The notes beneath the pieces are model-generated. The model was not told the DNA's origin. It searched no databases and saw only the letters and a program-made list of their open reading frames with translations. A stretch of DNA of 64,000 nucleotides. Source: an uncultured Desulfobulbaceae bacterium (GTDB taxonomy: Bacteria > Desulfobacterota > Desulfobulbia > Desulfobulbales > BM004). The stretch lies in the NCBI GenBank assembly GCA_947259115.1, contig CAMYKS010000021.1, positions 1 to 64,000 on the forward strand. Reading direction: 5' to 3'. Of this stretch, positions 17,517 to 27,064 are shown in pieces. Within the stretch, counting starts at the first letter, position 1. Each line of letters opens with the position of its first letter. The translations under genes were made by a program, and so were the position numbers.

Positions 17517-17683
17517 TTTTAACCATTGAATGGCCGGCTCATTCAATTTATTATGCACCTGTCTGTATACCCTAGTTTGTCTATATTTATGACAGGGATC
17601 TTTCAATGCAGAATACACCATGGGTCCTTTGCAGTTATTGTCTGAAAATGACTATAGCTGTTTGAAACGTCTGGAGAAAAATA

Positions 17684-20584
17684 GTGAAAAACAGTGAAAA
17701 TGAAATTATCTCTGACCAGACCACAGAAACTGCTACCCGACTGCTTGAAATTGTCAAAGGCCTGGCTTCTGAAATTCATCCCGGACAGGATGAAACCGTC
17801 AGGACGACCCTGGACAGTTCCCTGGACCGCGACCTTGGTTTTGACAGCCTGGCCCAGGTGGAACTGCTGGCGCGCATTGAAAAGACTTTCAACATTTCAC
17901 TCTCAGAACAAATCCTTGCAACTGTTGATTCGGTCCGTGATCTTCTGCGGGCCGTCTTAAGCTCAAGTGCTGGAAAACGCGAAACTGCGACCCGGGAAAT
18001 TACAGCCATAAAACTTGAAGAAGTTGCTGATACGCCGCTTATGGCGGAAACACTCGTTGATGTTCTCGAGTGGCATGCAAAAAATCATCCGGACCGGCCC
18101 CATATTCGTTTTTACAGTGACCAGGACGAAGGTGATGTCATCACCTATCTTGAATTATGGAACGAAGCGGAACTGGTTGCCTCCGGGCTGCAGCATTTCG
18201 GACTGGAACCCGGGGAATCCGTTCTCATAATGCTTCCCACAGGACGAGAATATTTCTTCACCTTTTTCGGCGTGCTTTTGGCAGGCGGTATCCCTGTGCC
18301 TGCTTATCCACCCGGCAGAATCAAACAGATCGAAGAGCATCTCATCCGTCACAGTGCCATTGCCAATAACTCCCTTGCCAGGATTATGGTCACTGTGGAT
18401 GAGGCGAAGAAGTTTGCCAAATTCATGCATACCAGGGTGGTCAACCTGCAGCATGTATTGACAGTACCCGAGTTACACCGGGCCGGCACCGAGGCTTTGT
18501 CCCATTTCAGAAAACCGCTGCTGACAAAAGAGAATATTGCCTTTCTGCAGTACACCTCGGGGAGTACAGGCATGCCCAAGGGTGTTGTTCTGACGCACGC
18601 AAATCTCCTGGTCAATATCAGATCCATGGCAAAGGTGCTTGGGGTCACATCGGATGACGTTTTCGTAAGCTGGCTGCCGCTTTATCATGACATGGGGCTT
18701 ATCGGGGCCTGGCTCGGCAGCCTGCATTTTGCCTGCCAGCTGATAATCATGCCACCTCTTGCCTTTATAGCAAAGCCGCAGCGCTGGTTGTGGGCCATTC
18801 ACAGGTACGGCGGCACACTTTCCGCTGCGCCCAATTTTGCCTATGAACTTTGTATGCGGCGTCTCGCTGACAGGGAGATTGAAGGACTTGATCTGAGTTC
18901 CTGGCGCATTGCCTGCAACGGCGCCGAGGCGGTCAACCCGACTACCCTTAAAAATTTCATTGATCGCTTTTCCGGCTACGGATTCAAAGCGGAAACCATG
19001 CTGCCTGTCTATGGCCTGGCAGAATCATCAGTTGGGCTTGCCTTCCCCAAACCCGGCAGCGGCGTCAAAATAGACAGAATAGAACGTGATACTTTCATGG
19101 ACTCCGGGGAGGCGGTTCCCCTTGACGATTCTGAACCAGGCGGCCTGGAATTTGTAAATTGTGGAGAACCGCTGCCGGGGCACCAGATCAGAATCGTGGA
19201 TGCCACCGACCGGGAACTCCCGGAACGCAAGCAGGGAAGCCTGCAGTTCAACGGGCCTTCAACGACGACAGGTTATTTTAAAAATCCGGACAAAACAAAA
19301 GAGCTGTTCCACGGCGAGTGGCTGGATTCCGGGGACAAGGCCTATGTGGCTGAAGGCAACGTCTATATAACAGGGCGCTCCAAGGATATAATCATTAGAG
19401 CAGGACGCAACATCTATCCTGTTGAAATGGAAGAGTCCATTGGCAAGGTGGACGGAATTCGTGACGGCAATGTCGCGGTGTTCGGCTCAAAATCTTCTGA
19501 CAGCGGCACTGAACGCCTCATTGTCCTGGCTGAAACCAGAAAAAAAGATGAACAGACATTGGCAGATATCAGGACCACAGTTAACACCATTGTCACCGAC
19601 CTGGTCGGCGGCCCCCCGGATGAGGTGGTTCTGGCACCTCCCAATACGGTTTTAAAAACTTCCAGTGGCAAGATCAGGCGCAATGCCAGCCGGGAAATCT
19701 ACGAACGCAACCTGATCGGCAAACCACAGCAGGCTGTCTGGCTGCAGCTTACCCGCTTCACCCTGAAAGGCCTGCTGCCGAGATTACGCAGCAGCGTTCA
19801 GCAGATACAGGCAACACTTTATGCCGCCTGGAGCTGGCTGCTGTATTGTTTCCTCGCCCCGGTCGTCGGGATTTCAGTTCTGGTCCTGCCCACAGAAAAA
19901 CTCAGATGGACAGTGATGCATATTGCCAGCAAAACTCTAGCTGGACTTACAGGAACAAAAATCAAGGTGAACGGCCTGGAGAAATTGCCCGACAACGCCA
20001 GGCCGTGCATATATGTGTCCAATCATGCCAGTTACCTGGATGTCTATGTGCTCACCGCAATACTCAATCGTCCATTCAGCTTTATTGCCAAGGCTGAATT
20101 AAAAGCCAAAACAGTTATCCATATACTGCTCAAACGCATAGGCACTCTTTTCGTTGAGCGTTTTGACCAACAAAAGGGTTTGGAAGATGCCAAAGCATTT
20201 TCGGAAAAAGGGGGTTCAGGACGTTCCCTCTTCTTCTTCCCCGAAGGCACATTCATGCGCATGCCCGGCCTGCTGCCCTTCAGGATGGGGGCTTTTGAGA
20301 CCGCGGCCCGGGTGGCTCTACCGGTGGTGCCAATTGCGATCAGAGGTACACGCTCAATACTGCGATCCGGTTCGTGGTTTCCGCGTCATGGCTCAATATC
20401 AGTAACCATTGGCAGCCCCATACAGCCCCAAAACCCTTCCGGTGAACAAAAAGAGAATGCCTGGTCAGCTGCCCTTCTCCTGCGGGATCAAACCAGGCAG
20501 TGGATCCTTACACATTGCGGAGAGCCGGATCTTGGGCATGAACGGCCGCAGCTGCAGCCTACCGGACCTACATTGAACCAGTGA
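17684..20584 (+). CDS. ACP-fatty acyl-AMP ligase-acyltransferase fusion
   Basis: 966 residues from a GTG start (CTGGAG upstream). Domains: acyl carrier protein (about 15-95) with phosphopantetheine Ser55 in LGFDSLAQVE; adenylate-forming ligase (about 120-690) with AFLQYTSGSTGMPKGVVLTH and the fatty acyl-AMP ligase-like ASLQ/AYPPG patterns; a hydrophobic stretch (about 715-735); C-terminal PlsC-type acyltransferase (about 755-940) with SNHASYLD and FFPEGTF. It likely activates a fatty acid, loads it on its own ACP and transfers it to a lysophospholipid, as in acyl-ACP synthetase/LPLAT fusions. Confidence 0.92.
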   Translation: MKNSENEIISDQTTETATRLLEIVKGLASEIHPGQDETVRTTLDSSLDRDLGFDSLAQVELLARIEKTFNISLSEQILATVDSVRDLLRAVLSSSAGKRETATREITAIKLEEVADTPLMAETLVDVLEWHAKNHPDRPHIRFYSDQDEGDVITYLELWNEAELVASGLQHFGLEPGESVLIMLPTGREYFFTFFGVLLAGGIPVPAYPPGRIKQIEEHLIRHSAIANNSLARIMVTVDEAKKFAKFMHTRVVNLQHVLTVPELHRAGTEALSHFRKPLLTKENIAFLQYTSGSTGMPKGVVLTHANLLVNIRSMAKVLGVTSDDVFVSWLPLYHDMGLIGAWLGSLHFACQLIIMPPLAFIAKPQRWLWAIHRYGGTLSAAPNFAYELCMRRLADREIEGLDLSSWRIACNGAEAVNPTTLKNFIDRFSGYGFKAETMLPVYGLAESSVGLAFPKPGSGVKIDRIERDTFMDSGEAVPLDDSEPGGLEFVNCGEPLPGHQIRIVDATDRELPERKQGSLQFNGPSTTTGYFKNPDKTKELFHGEWLDSGDKAYVAEGNVYITGRSKDIIIRAGRNIYPVEMEESIGKVDGIRDGNVAVFGSKSSDSGTERLIVLAETRKKDEQTLADIRTTVNTIVTDLVGGPPDEVVLAPPNTVLKTSSGKIRRNASREIYERNLIGKPQQAVWLQLTRFTLKGLLPRLRSSVQQIQATLYAAWSWLLYCFLAPVVGISVLVLPTEKLRWTVMHIASKTLAGLTGTKIKVNGLEKLPDNARPCIYVSNHASYLDVYVLTAILNRPFSFIAKAELKAKTVIHILLKRIGTLFVERFDQQKGLEDAKAFSEKGGSGRSLFFFPEGTFMRMPGLLPFRMGAFETAARVALPVVPIAIRGTRSILRSGSWFPRHGSISVTIGSPIQPQNPSGEQKENAWSAALLLRDQTRQWILTHCGEPDLGHERPQLQPTGPTLNQ

Positions 20585-20616
20585 ATAATGGTGACCAGGC
20601 TGCATATTTCAAAGAT

Positions 20617-22851
20617 TCATGGGGAACGTTGTTGCCTGGAAAGTTTCAGGGCTAGCAGGCACAAAGCAACCCCCAGAATGACAACCAGGTAGAGTGACCA
20701 TGACCGCAGTTTACGGTACAGATTTTTCCGGCTGCCGATCTCGTCCAATGCCTTGATGAAATTTTCACTGCCGAATTCCAGGACCTGGCCCGTGTTATTG
20801 TTAACTGCAAGCAGGGCCATACCGTTCACATCCGCCACCAGCAGGTCATTTCCCAGGCTGTCGATATCCACCGGTATCGATTCAGCCGGCAGCGTGACTG
20901 TCTGCAAACGTTCACCAGAGGGGCTGAACACCTGGAGCTGACTCTTGTTAATGACACCGTCACTGACCACCACCCACCAATTCCCGTCCGAACCAAGTTT
21001 CATGGAAAGCGGCCAGGTGTATTGTATTGTTGCTGCTGCCTCTGCAGCTATACTTTCCAGAGCCTGCCGCATATCCTTAATATTTTGGGGAGGGTTCTTC
21101 AGCTTCTCCGGGAAACCCGTTTTCTTGAAAGTAATGGGATCACCTTTTACGCTGACCCAGCCCTTATCCCGTTCAAAAGTCATGATCCGGTGGTTCTGGG
21201 TATCGGCCACATAGATCAGGCCATTTCTGTCAAAGGCAATATCATTGGGATAACTGAGAATGTCACCGGCTGTGACCTCCTGGCATTCTCCACCAGCGAG
21301 GTCCATGGTGAGCAGGCTGTTGTTGTTGGTATCGGATATGTAAATCGTATTATTGGGTTCATACACCGCAAACTTGAAATTCTCCTGAATTGCAAAATCT
21401 TTGGGCGGCCCGATTTCTACGCAGGTCAGATTTGACACATCACAACGATAAATCAATCCCTTCTCCTGGCTGCCGATCAGGATGCTGCCGTCCTGCAGGA
21501 GTTCCAGGTCTGCAACGTTTCCGTCAATACCCAGGTCATCCAAATCCACCTGTTTTATGATATTCCCCTCTCTGTCCAGGATAAACAGGGAGTTGTCAGC
21601 ATGAACCCCTATGGACTCTCCTGCTACGGATACATGGTCCGGGCCCTTGATCTTTTCCGCCATGTAATAGGTACCGAAGCGCAAAGCTATGCTGGCCAGG
21701 AAAAGCGCCAGGAGCAAGACAACTACCAGGGTCATGGTATTACCGAGCTTGGAGGAAGGCTTTAATTGCTCCAATGTTGGAGCAGCGGAGCTCGGTTCAT
21801 TTTGTAAATCGGCAGCAGCTCCGGCAACAACAGCCTCTTTTCTTGGCGTGCTGTCAATAAAGATAATGCGGTAGAGAACTCCGTTGGCCACTATTCCCAA
21901 CGGCAGGGTCCAAATCAGGCCAAGGCCCAAAGGAATTAAGCTGAAAACAATGATTATGCCCAGCACCAGGTAAAGGAAAAACACCTTGAACCAATGTTTT
22001 GTCACAGCCTTGCGAGAGGTTTCCATTGCCTCCCAGGGACCCATTCCCTGGTCCACTATCAACGGCATGACAAAAGAATAGGCGATGGTCAGGTAAATAC
22101 CCGGGATCACCAGGGCTATTAAGCCTAAATAGGTCAGTACGGTGACCAGAAATCCTGCCATGATCAGGTTAACCATGAATTCAAAATATGCGAAGACCAT
22201 GGTTGCCCTGACCGGTCTGTCTAAAGCCCTGTTGACCCCAATCATGATCATGCCGGCCAACAGAGGATACATGGCAATGGAAAGGGTTAACTTGGAGGCC
22301 ATGGCAAGGACAAGATGCTCGTTTACCGAGCCAAAGAGCAGCAGCACGAGGTCAATGCCGATTGACAACACCACTGAAATGAACCAGAAAAGAAAGACTC
22401 CTCCAAGGACAGCCCCCTTTGCACCGGCGATCCTGTCCCAGGCCTCCTTGATTACATCGTCAAGTATGAAATCGTACTTGCCGCTATGTTTATTGCCCGC
22501 CTCAGCAGAAGATAGCAGAGGCTGAACCGCTTCTTTTACTGGCTTGAGTCCTGCATCCCCGTCCGCCCTTGTTCCGGTCTGCTGATTGCCCTGCAAAGAT
22601 GCAGCAGCAGCTTTTTCGCCCGGTTCCGGCATGATACTGCAGAGAGCGCCCGTCTTTTCAAAGGTGGCCTTGTATTTCAAGGCCGTGGCATGATCGATAT
22701 TTTTCTTGATCACCACAACTGAGCCGGACAGCAGCCTTTCGACCTGGGTACTGTTCTGGTTATAAAGCTGCAGGAGTTTCTGCCTCACATACTCTTTATC
22801 TTGGCCGGATTGTATCCTCCCCCTGAACACCAGCCTGAACATTTCAGCCAT
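20617..22851 (-). CDS. Multidomain membrane protein with periplasmic NHL-type beta-propeller
   Basis: 744 residues. An N-terminal soluble domain (about 1-75, FRLVFRGRIQSGQDKEYV) and a polar linker lead to five to six TM helices (about 140-330), another TM (about 370-392), a long extracytoplasmic region (about 400-690) with NHL/SMP-30-like propeller repeats (IYISDTNNNSLLTMDL, DIAFDRNGLIYVADTQNHRI) and a final TM (about 715-737). Parts are familiar but the combination is unusual. It is antisense to and directly follows the ligase fusion; its partner is unknown. Ribosome site GGAGG lies just upstream. Confidence 0.7.
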   Translation of the reverse strand: MAEMFRLVFRGRIQSGQDKEYVRQKLLQLYNQNSTQVERLLSGSVVVIKKNIDHATALKYKATFEKTGALCSIMPEPGEKAAAASLQGNQQTGTRADGDAGLKPVKEAVQPLLSSAEAGNKHSGKYDFILDDVIKEAWDRIAGAKGAVLGGVFLFWFISVVLSIGIDLVLLLFGSVNEHLVLAMASKLTLSIAMYPLLAGMIMIGVNRALDRPVRATMVFAYFEFMVNLIMAGFLVTVLTYLGLIALVIPGIYLTIAYSFVMPLIVDQGMGPWEAMETSRKAVTKHWFKVFFLYLVLGIIIVFSLIPLGLGLIWTLPLGIVANGVLYRIIFIDSTPRKEAVVAGAAADLQNEPSSAAPTLEQLKPSSKLGNTMTLVVVLLLALFLASIALRFGTYYMAEKIKGPDHVSVAGESIGVHADNSLFILDREGNIIKQVDLDDLGIDGNVADLELLQDGSILIGSQEKGLIYRCDVSNLTCVEIGPPKDFAIQENFKFAVYEPNNTIYISDTNNNSLLTMDLAGGECQEVTAGDILSYPNDIAFDRNGLIYVADTQNHRIMTFERDKGWVSVKGDPITFKKTGFPEKLKNPPQNIKDMRQALESIAAEAAATIQYTWPLSMKLGSDGNWWVVVSDGVINKSQLQVFSPSGERLQTVTLPAESIPVDIDSLGNDLLVADVNGMALLAVNNNTGQVLEFGSENFIKALDEIGSRKNLYRKLRSWSLYLVVILGVALCLLALKLSRQQRSP

Positions 22852-23159
22852 AATGGTTGCGCCTCCAATAAAAGCAGTAATAATAAGGGAATACTAAGAA
22901 CTCTCGGATAAGTACCAGCCGTAGAAATGTTTTTCAATCAAAATAACTGATAGGATATGATGGCGAATAAGGTGATGAGTCGGCGGTATGTTTTAAAAGT
23001 AATTTTTCAGCCCGGGTTAAAGTTCCTGGAGACCATAACGGACCGCCCCGCGGCAAGCTGCAGGGAATTATACCCAAAGAAAGATTAAAACTTCTGGACC
23101 AAGGTGAACGAAATAGCCGGGTAATCATTAAAGGCTTAATTTACTGCGAGCTCAGCCCA
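22852..23159. other. Intergenic region, nothing supported
   Basis: Two overlapping short plus-strand frames around 22980-23150 look weakly protein-like but lack good starts. They may be a gene remnant. Confidence 0.3.
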
Positions 23160-23534
23160 TTATTTCATTTTTTCAATGCTGCTGCTGAGAGCGGATTTGT
23201 TCCCCTGGCTGTCAATACAGACAAAGGTGGTGTTGGTCGAAAAAATAGAGACTTCTTCACCGCTTATTATATCATGGCGATAAACAGTAACCTCATACTG
23301 GACCGAGGTATTTCCCTCTCTTGTCCTTTTCGTTTCAAACCTGAGCAGCGCCCCCTGGCGCACGCTTTTCTTGAATTCAACCTCATCCATGCCGATGGTG
23401 ACAAAGTTGCTGCCCGGATAATCGAGACTTGCCGCAATCCAGCCAACCTCATCAACCCACTGCAGGAGGTTGCCGCCGAACAGATAGCCATAGTGATTAA
23501 GATGTCCCGGTAATACAAGCTTGTAATTTTCCAT
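23160..23534 (-). CDS. Hotdog-fold acyl-CoA thioesterase
   Basis: 124 residues with the YciA/acyl-CoA hydrolase pattern: [21 protein letters not shown] with the active-site residues, [17 protein letters not shown] and an EVTVYRHD strand. These enzymes hydrolyse acyl-CoA to free acid and CoA. Cytosolic, monocistronic, divergent from prmA. Confidence 0.88.
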   Translation of the reverse strand: MENYKLVLPGHLNHYGYLFGGNLLQWVDEVGWIAASLDYPGSNFVTIGMDEVEFKKSVRQGALLRFETKRTREGNTSVQYEVTVYRHDIISGEEVSIFSTNTTFVCIDSQGNKSALSSSIEKMK

Positions 23535-23655
23535 ATGTTTACCCCAGATTTTTCTTTACCTGTTACCATTATGTAATACAATCAGCCCTGGCAGACATAC
23601 ACCATGATATTGTATGCACATGTAAAACATATTACTGTAAAACTGAAGCGAAATT

Positions 23656-24465
23656 ATGCTCAAATCTCCCTATACCCGTTATTCCAGGATATATACCTAC
23701 CATATAGACACCACCGGGCTCCCCTTAATTGACGATCCGGACCTCATAGGCATCTGGGAAGAAGACGGGAAAACCATTTTAATATTTCACTCGTCCAAAG
23801 ATATACCCGTTAAAGAACTTTGCCGGCAAAACTCCTGCAACCTTTTTTACCAGGCAGATCTTGATTATAATGACTGGGAAATGGGCCGGGAGGTCGTGCC
23901 GTTCACTGTCGGTCCTCTGACAGTCGCCCCGATCTGGGATTCAGAACATGCAGATATCAAGATCGACCCCAGCGTAGTCTTTGGCAATGGTTTTCACCCA
24001 TCAACCCGCCTCTGCCTGGAAGCCCTGGTCAGACACCACAAAAAACTGCCCCAGGGATTTAGCGGACTGGACCTGGGATGCGGTACCGGTCTGCTTGGAA
24101 TTGGCGCTGCCAAGCTGGGGGCTTCCTCTATAACAGCCGTTGACCACAATGCCCTGGCATGCAAGGTGGCCAAGCAGAATGCAGCATACAACAAGGTTGA
24201 AAACACGGTGCACGTAAAACAGTTCGATCTCAGAAATGAACTTCCTGCAACAGGGGTCGATGTCATTATGGCCAACCTGCACCATGAACTGCTGGCAGCC
24301 CTGTTCAGGGAGCCTCAATTCTGGCAGGCGGGCCTGTATATACTGTCGGGTTTTATGCCGGGCTCCGAAGAACTGCTCCTGGCATCACTGCCAAGCTCTC
24401 CTCCCCAGTTTTTGGAGCGCCGGGGGTTGGATAAATGGCGTGTCTGGGTGCTGGGTATTACTTAA
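23656..24465 (+). CDS. PrmA-like ribosomal protein L11 methyltransferase
   Basis: 269 residues. An N-terminal substrate-recognition region (about 1-110), then the SAM-binding fold: FGNGFHPSTRLCLEAL, LDLGCGTGLLGIGAAKLG (motif I) and VDVIMANLHHELL in place of the usual N(P)PY-like motif. PrmA trimethylates ribosomal protein L11; the variant NLHHELL and a divergent N-terminus mean another target cannot be excluded. Convergent with the next gene with nine bases between the stops. Confidence 0.75.
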   Translation: MLKSPYTRYSRIYTYHIDTTGLPLIDDPDLIGIWEEDGKTILIFHSSKDIPVKELCRQNSCNLFYQADLDYNDWEMGREVVPFTVGPLTVAPIWDSEHADIKIDPSVVFGNGFHPSTRLCLEALVRHHKKLPQGFSGLDLGCGTGLLGIGAAKLGASSITAVDHNALACKVAKQNAAYNKVENTVHVKQFDLRNELPATGVDVIMANLHHELLAALFREPQFWQAGLYILSGFMPGSEELLLASLPSSPPQFLERRGLDKWRVWVLGIT

Positions 24466-24473
24466 TAAAAAAA

Positions 24474-24809
24474 TTACCGTATCACCAGATAACAGGCCAG
24501 CAGCACATATTCAGCAATTATTGAAGCAAGGTAGAGAAAATTATTCGCCAGGCGTGAATCCTCGTTTCCCTGACTTGTGGCGTTTGGTTCTTCGGGAACA
24601 AGGCTCCTGGCATAGTTGCGAACCCAAAACGGCACCTTGTTTTCCTGCAGATACTGCACAAAAACCTTTTCCACCTGTTTTTCGGGTGCAACCTTCCCAT
24701 ACCAGGCCGTATACGCATCACTGAATATTGCAAACTCACTCACTTCTCTATAATTAGCGGCACTGACAACACAATCGGTGTCTGCGGGGTCATATTCTAT
24801 TCTTTCCAT
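24474..24809 (-). CDS. Small PFWVRNY-family protein with C-terminal TM helix
   Basis: 111 residues with a strong ribosome site (AGGGGGTAAGACC). The central block VSEFAIFSDAYTAWYG then VPFWVRNYAR also occurs in the 83-residue protein at 61627-61878 (VSEFQVFCDAWQAWYD, IPFWVRNYVR), so the two form a paralogous family. This member adds a C-terminal hydrophobic helix (about 90-108). It is the last minus-strand gene of the selenopeptide locus, separated from it by 146 bases. I do not recognise the family. Confidence 0.6.
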   Translation of the reverse strand: MERIEYDPADTDCVVSAANYREVSEFAIFSDAYTAWYGKVAPEKQVEKVFVQYLQENKVPFWVRNYARSLVPEEPNATSQGNEDSRLANNFLYLASIIAEYVLLACYLVIR

Positions 24810-24955
24810 GGTCTTACCCCCTACCGTTTATTTTTACTGCTCTTCAGCAAAGATGATTCATCAGATGTTTCCGTTCATCTCGCCCTTTATGATTAAAAAA
24901 TCTGCACTGGAAGGATTTTTGTCAAGCATATGGTAAAAACTTTCCCGGTCGAAAA

Positions 24956-25345
24956 TTATATATCCTTGAGAGCAGCAGAGGAAACCACATGGAGGTGTAT
25001 ACGGTCATCTGTGCCTGCAAACTGTGAGAAGTATGGTCTTGCTTCAATTTCTACATCATGGGTGATGGAGTCAACTGCCAGTACTGCCCTGAAACGGTTT
25101 AAACCGCACCCATCCCTTTCATGTCTGCCCGCTGCAAGCAGGGCAAGCAGGTTTTCTTGCAAATTCTTTGAACTCCTGACCTCCCAGATATAAACCAGCA
25201 GCCTGGAGCCAATGATGATGCTTCTCGTATGGGGTGAGGATGCGTGGGCCACCTGCCTGTCTTCAATCTGCTCAAAAACTTTGTCAGGACATGTGCATCC
25301 CAAGGTGTTTTGCACAAAATCCTTGATGCGAAGATGCCTGTCCAT
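24956..25345 (-). CDS. Small conserved partner of the selenopeptide maturase
   Basis: 129 residues, 15 bases downstream of the radical SAM gene and surely cotranscribed. Near the N-terminus it has two cysteines in LGCTCPDKVFEQI, then strands such as IIIGSRLLVYIWEV and RFRAVLAVDSI. No TM helix or signal. The family is not recognised; position suggests a carrier, chaperone or sulfur/selenium-handling partner of the maturation enzyme. Confidence 0.65.
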   Translation of the reverse strand: MDRHLRIKDFVQNTLGCTCPDKVFEQIEDRQVAHASSPHTRSIIIGSRLLVYIWEVRSSKNLQENLLALLAAGRHERDGCGLNRFRAVLAVDSITHDVEIEARPYFSQFAGTDDRIHLHVVSSAALKDI

Positions 25346-25360
25346 GCAGAATCAGCCAAG

Positions 25361-26959
25361 TTAATCTTTTGAGTCAATAAAACAGTAAGGGTCCTTGTCC
25401 GTGAAGATATCAAGACCATGGCTGTGAGCCACTGCAAGACACCCACCGCACAGGGGCCTTATTTCACAGTCCCTGCATCCCGCAGCACCTCCCCGGTAAC
25501 TTTTGGCGGCCGCGGAGTGGTAAATCTCGCTTAATGACTTATCAAGGATATTGCCAAGGGGCGAAGGAAACTTGCGGCAGGCATGGACCGAGCCGTCAGC
25601 CAGGACTGATAAAAAATTAAAGGCAGCACCGCAGCCAAACCCGGTGCATCCTCCGAACAATGGCCGCTTTTGTTTGTGGTAAATTATATTGAGCAGGTTG
25701 TCTTTAATGCCGAGACAGGGGTTTGAGCCGACAGCTTCATCATAGGCCTTGAGAAAACCTGGATATTGCTCCACATCAACTGTAACGAGATTTGCCCCCT
25801 CACCGACCAGGGAAAGCCTGTTGAAGGTGAATAGATCGGTTTTATTACGCAGTATTTCTGCAAGGGGCAATACCTGGTCCATATTGGCCTTTGTCAAAGT
25901 GAGCATGACCATGGAAAAGACACCCATTTCCCGCAGCAGGTCCAGAAAAGACAAAACCTTTTTGAAGTGGCCCTTACCACGCATGTAATCATTGTGCTCT
26001 GCCAATCCCTCCAGACTTACCTGGTAAAAGGCCAGCGGTTGAATGGCATTCAGCCGCTCAATCTGCTCTCTGCTGCTCGGATTTCCCAGGATTGCCAGGG
26101 TAAATCCTCGATCTGCCGCTTCCCGGTAAAGGGTTTCAAAGTTAGGATGCAGAAGCGGATTGCCTCCGGTAAAGGTGACCTGGCCATGGATATTATGGGC
26201 AAAACAGAACTCGGCAAAATCACCAAGAATGTCAATTTCCTGCTGCAGAGAGAGAGCTTTATATTGATTCCGGTCATAACAGTGGCGGCAGTGCAGATCG
26301 CAGGCCTGGGTAATATGCCACTGCAGTGAAAAAATCCTGGCTGCGAAAAATGAACGGTCAATATCTTTATAGGATTCCGGGTTGTAGTCTCTTTTAATGA
26401 GCGGTTCCGGCCCGATAACGATCCCATCATCCAGGGCACGGATAAGGGCAGCTTCAATGGCAGCAGCATGGATGCCCCCCTGTTGGGCAACCGCACGAAC
26501 CGGTAATTCCTCCAGGGCCATCTTCATGGCCAGCAGGTCCTCCTTATGTACCGGTTTTGCCCTGACTTTGCCATTTATGGGATGGAGCCAGATGATGACA
26601 TGCTCGTCCCCTTCTTCAGGGTCTGGGCCTTGGGCTTCTGCATCAATGTGCAAGGCCAGGTTTTTCCAGGAATTCTCAAAGAGCTGTAATGTGGGATTGA
26701 TAGATAACTTTTCTAAAAATTCCGGAACGGTTTTTTTTTCTGTTTTAAGCGTATGGGCGTAGAACTCCAGGCGAGCGAGTTCGGTAATATATTGCGGCAA
26801 TAACAACTCTGCTGCCCTCTGCAGCAGGATATCCGCAAAAAGTTCCATGGAATCCGCCTGTGCAACCAGCTGCTCCCAGGTCTCTTTTGGAATTACACCG
26901 CTGCAGTTTGGGTATGCTCTACTGAATAACTGAGATTTTCCGAACGTGCTGTTTTGCAT
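25361..26959 (-). CDS. Radical SAM peptide maturase (selenobiotic/SbtM-like)
   Basis: 532 residues. An N-terminal 200-residue helical extension precedes the radical SAM domain with CxxxCxxC at Cys220, Cys224 and Cys227 (TQACDLHCRHCYDRN), GGNPLLHP and a late SPASM-like cysteine region (GGCTGFGCGAAF, HACRKFPSPLG, CRDCEIRPLCGGCL). The layout fits the maturases Haft and Basu (2011) linked to selenocysteine-containing precursor peptides. It is downstream of the sbtA-like precursor gene past a terminator hairpin, so it is probably made at lower level by read-through. No clear Shine-Dalgarno precedes the ATG. Confidence 0.85.
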   Translation of the reverse strand: MQNSTFGKSQLFSRAYPNCSGVIPKETWEQLVAQADSMELFADILLQRAAELLLPQYITELARLEFYAHTLKTEKKTVPEFLEKLSINPTLQLFENSWKNLALHIDAEAQGPDPEEGDEHVIIWLHPINGKVRAKPVHKEDLLAMKMALEELPVRAVAQQGGIHAAAIEAALIRALDDGIVIGPEPLIKRDYNPESYKDIDRSFFAARIFSLQWHITQACDLHCRHCYDRNQYKALSLQQEIDILGDFAEFCFAHNIHGQVTFTGGNPLLHPNFETLYREAADRGFTLAILGNPSSREQIERLNAIQPLAFYQVSLEGLAEHNDYMRGKGHFKKVLSFLDLLREMGVFSMVMLTLTKANMDQVLPLAEILRNKTDLFTFNRLSLVGEGANLVTVDVEQYPGFLKAYDEAVGSNPCLGIKDNLLNIIYHKQKRPLFGGCTGFGCGAAFNFLSVLADGSVHACRKFPSPLGNILDKSLSEIYHSAAAKSYRGGAAGCRDCEIRPLCGGCLAVAHSHGLDIFTDKDPYCFIDSKD

Positions 26960-26980
26960 GGGGTCTGGATGTATCGCTAT

Positions 26981-27028
26981 AAAAAAACCGGATTCCCGAA
27001 GGTATTTTGCATATACCCGGGAACCCGG
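26981..27028 (-). terminator. Terminator/attenuator between precursor and maturase genes
   Basis: On the minus strand CCGGGTTCCCG pairs with CGGGAATCCGG, with a nested GGTAT/ATACC stem, followed by seven T. It would limit transcription of the maturase relative to the precursor. Confidence 0.8.
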
Positions 27029-27043
27029 CCATTATTTGTTGAC

Positions 27044-27059
27044 TAGTGCGACCGCACTA
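27044..27059 (-). promoter_or_regulatory. SECIS-like hairpin 2
   Basis: On the minus strand TAGTGC-GGTC-GCACTA: a six-base stem and the GGUC tetraloop known as the SelB-binding loop of bacterial SECIS elements. It begins 11 bases after the second in-frame UGA (27073-27071), the classical spacing. Confidence 0.65.
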
Positions 27060-27064
27060 TCGAT

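Noticed and set aside
17594..17610. Sigma-54-like AGGGATCTTTCAATGCA before the ligase fusion
   Set aside because: Only GG and GC match; the flanking consensus bases are absent.
22934..23128. Minus-strand frame and overlapping plus-strand frames
   Set aside because: No start with ribosome site and no recognisable protein pattern; at most a decayed gene.
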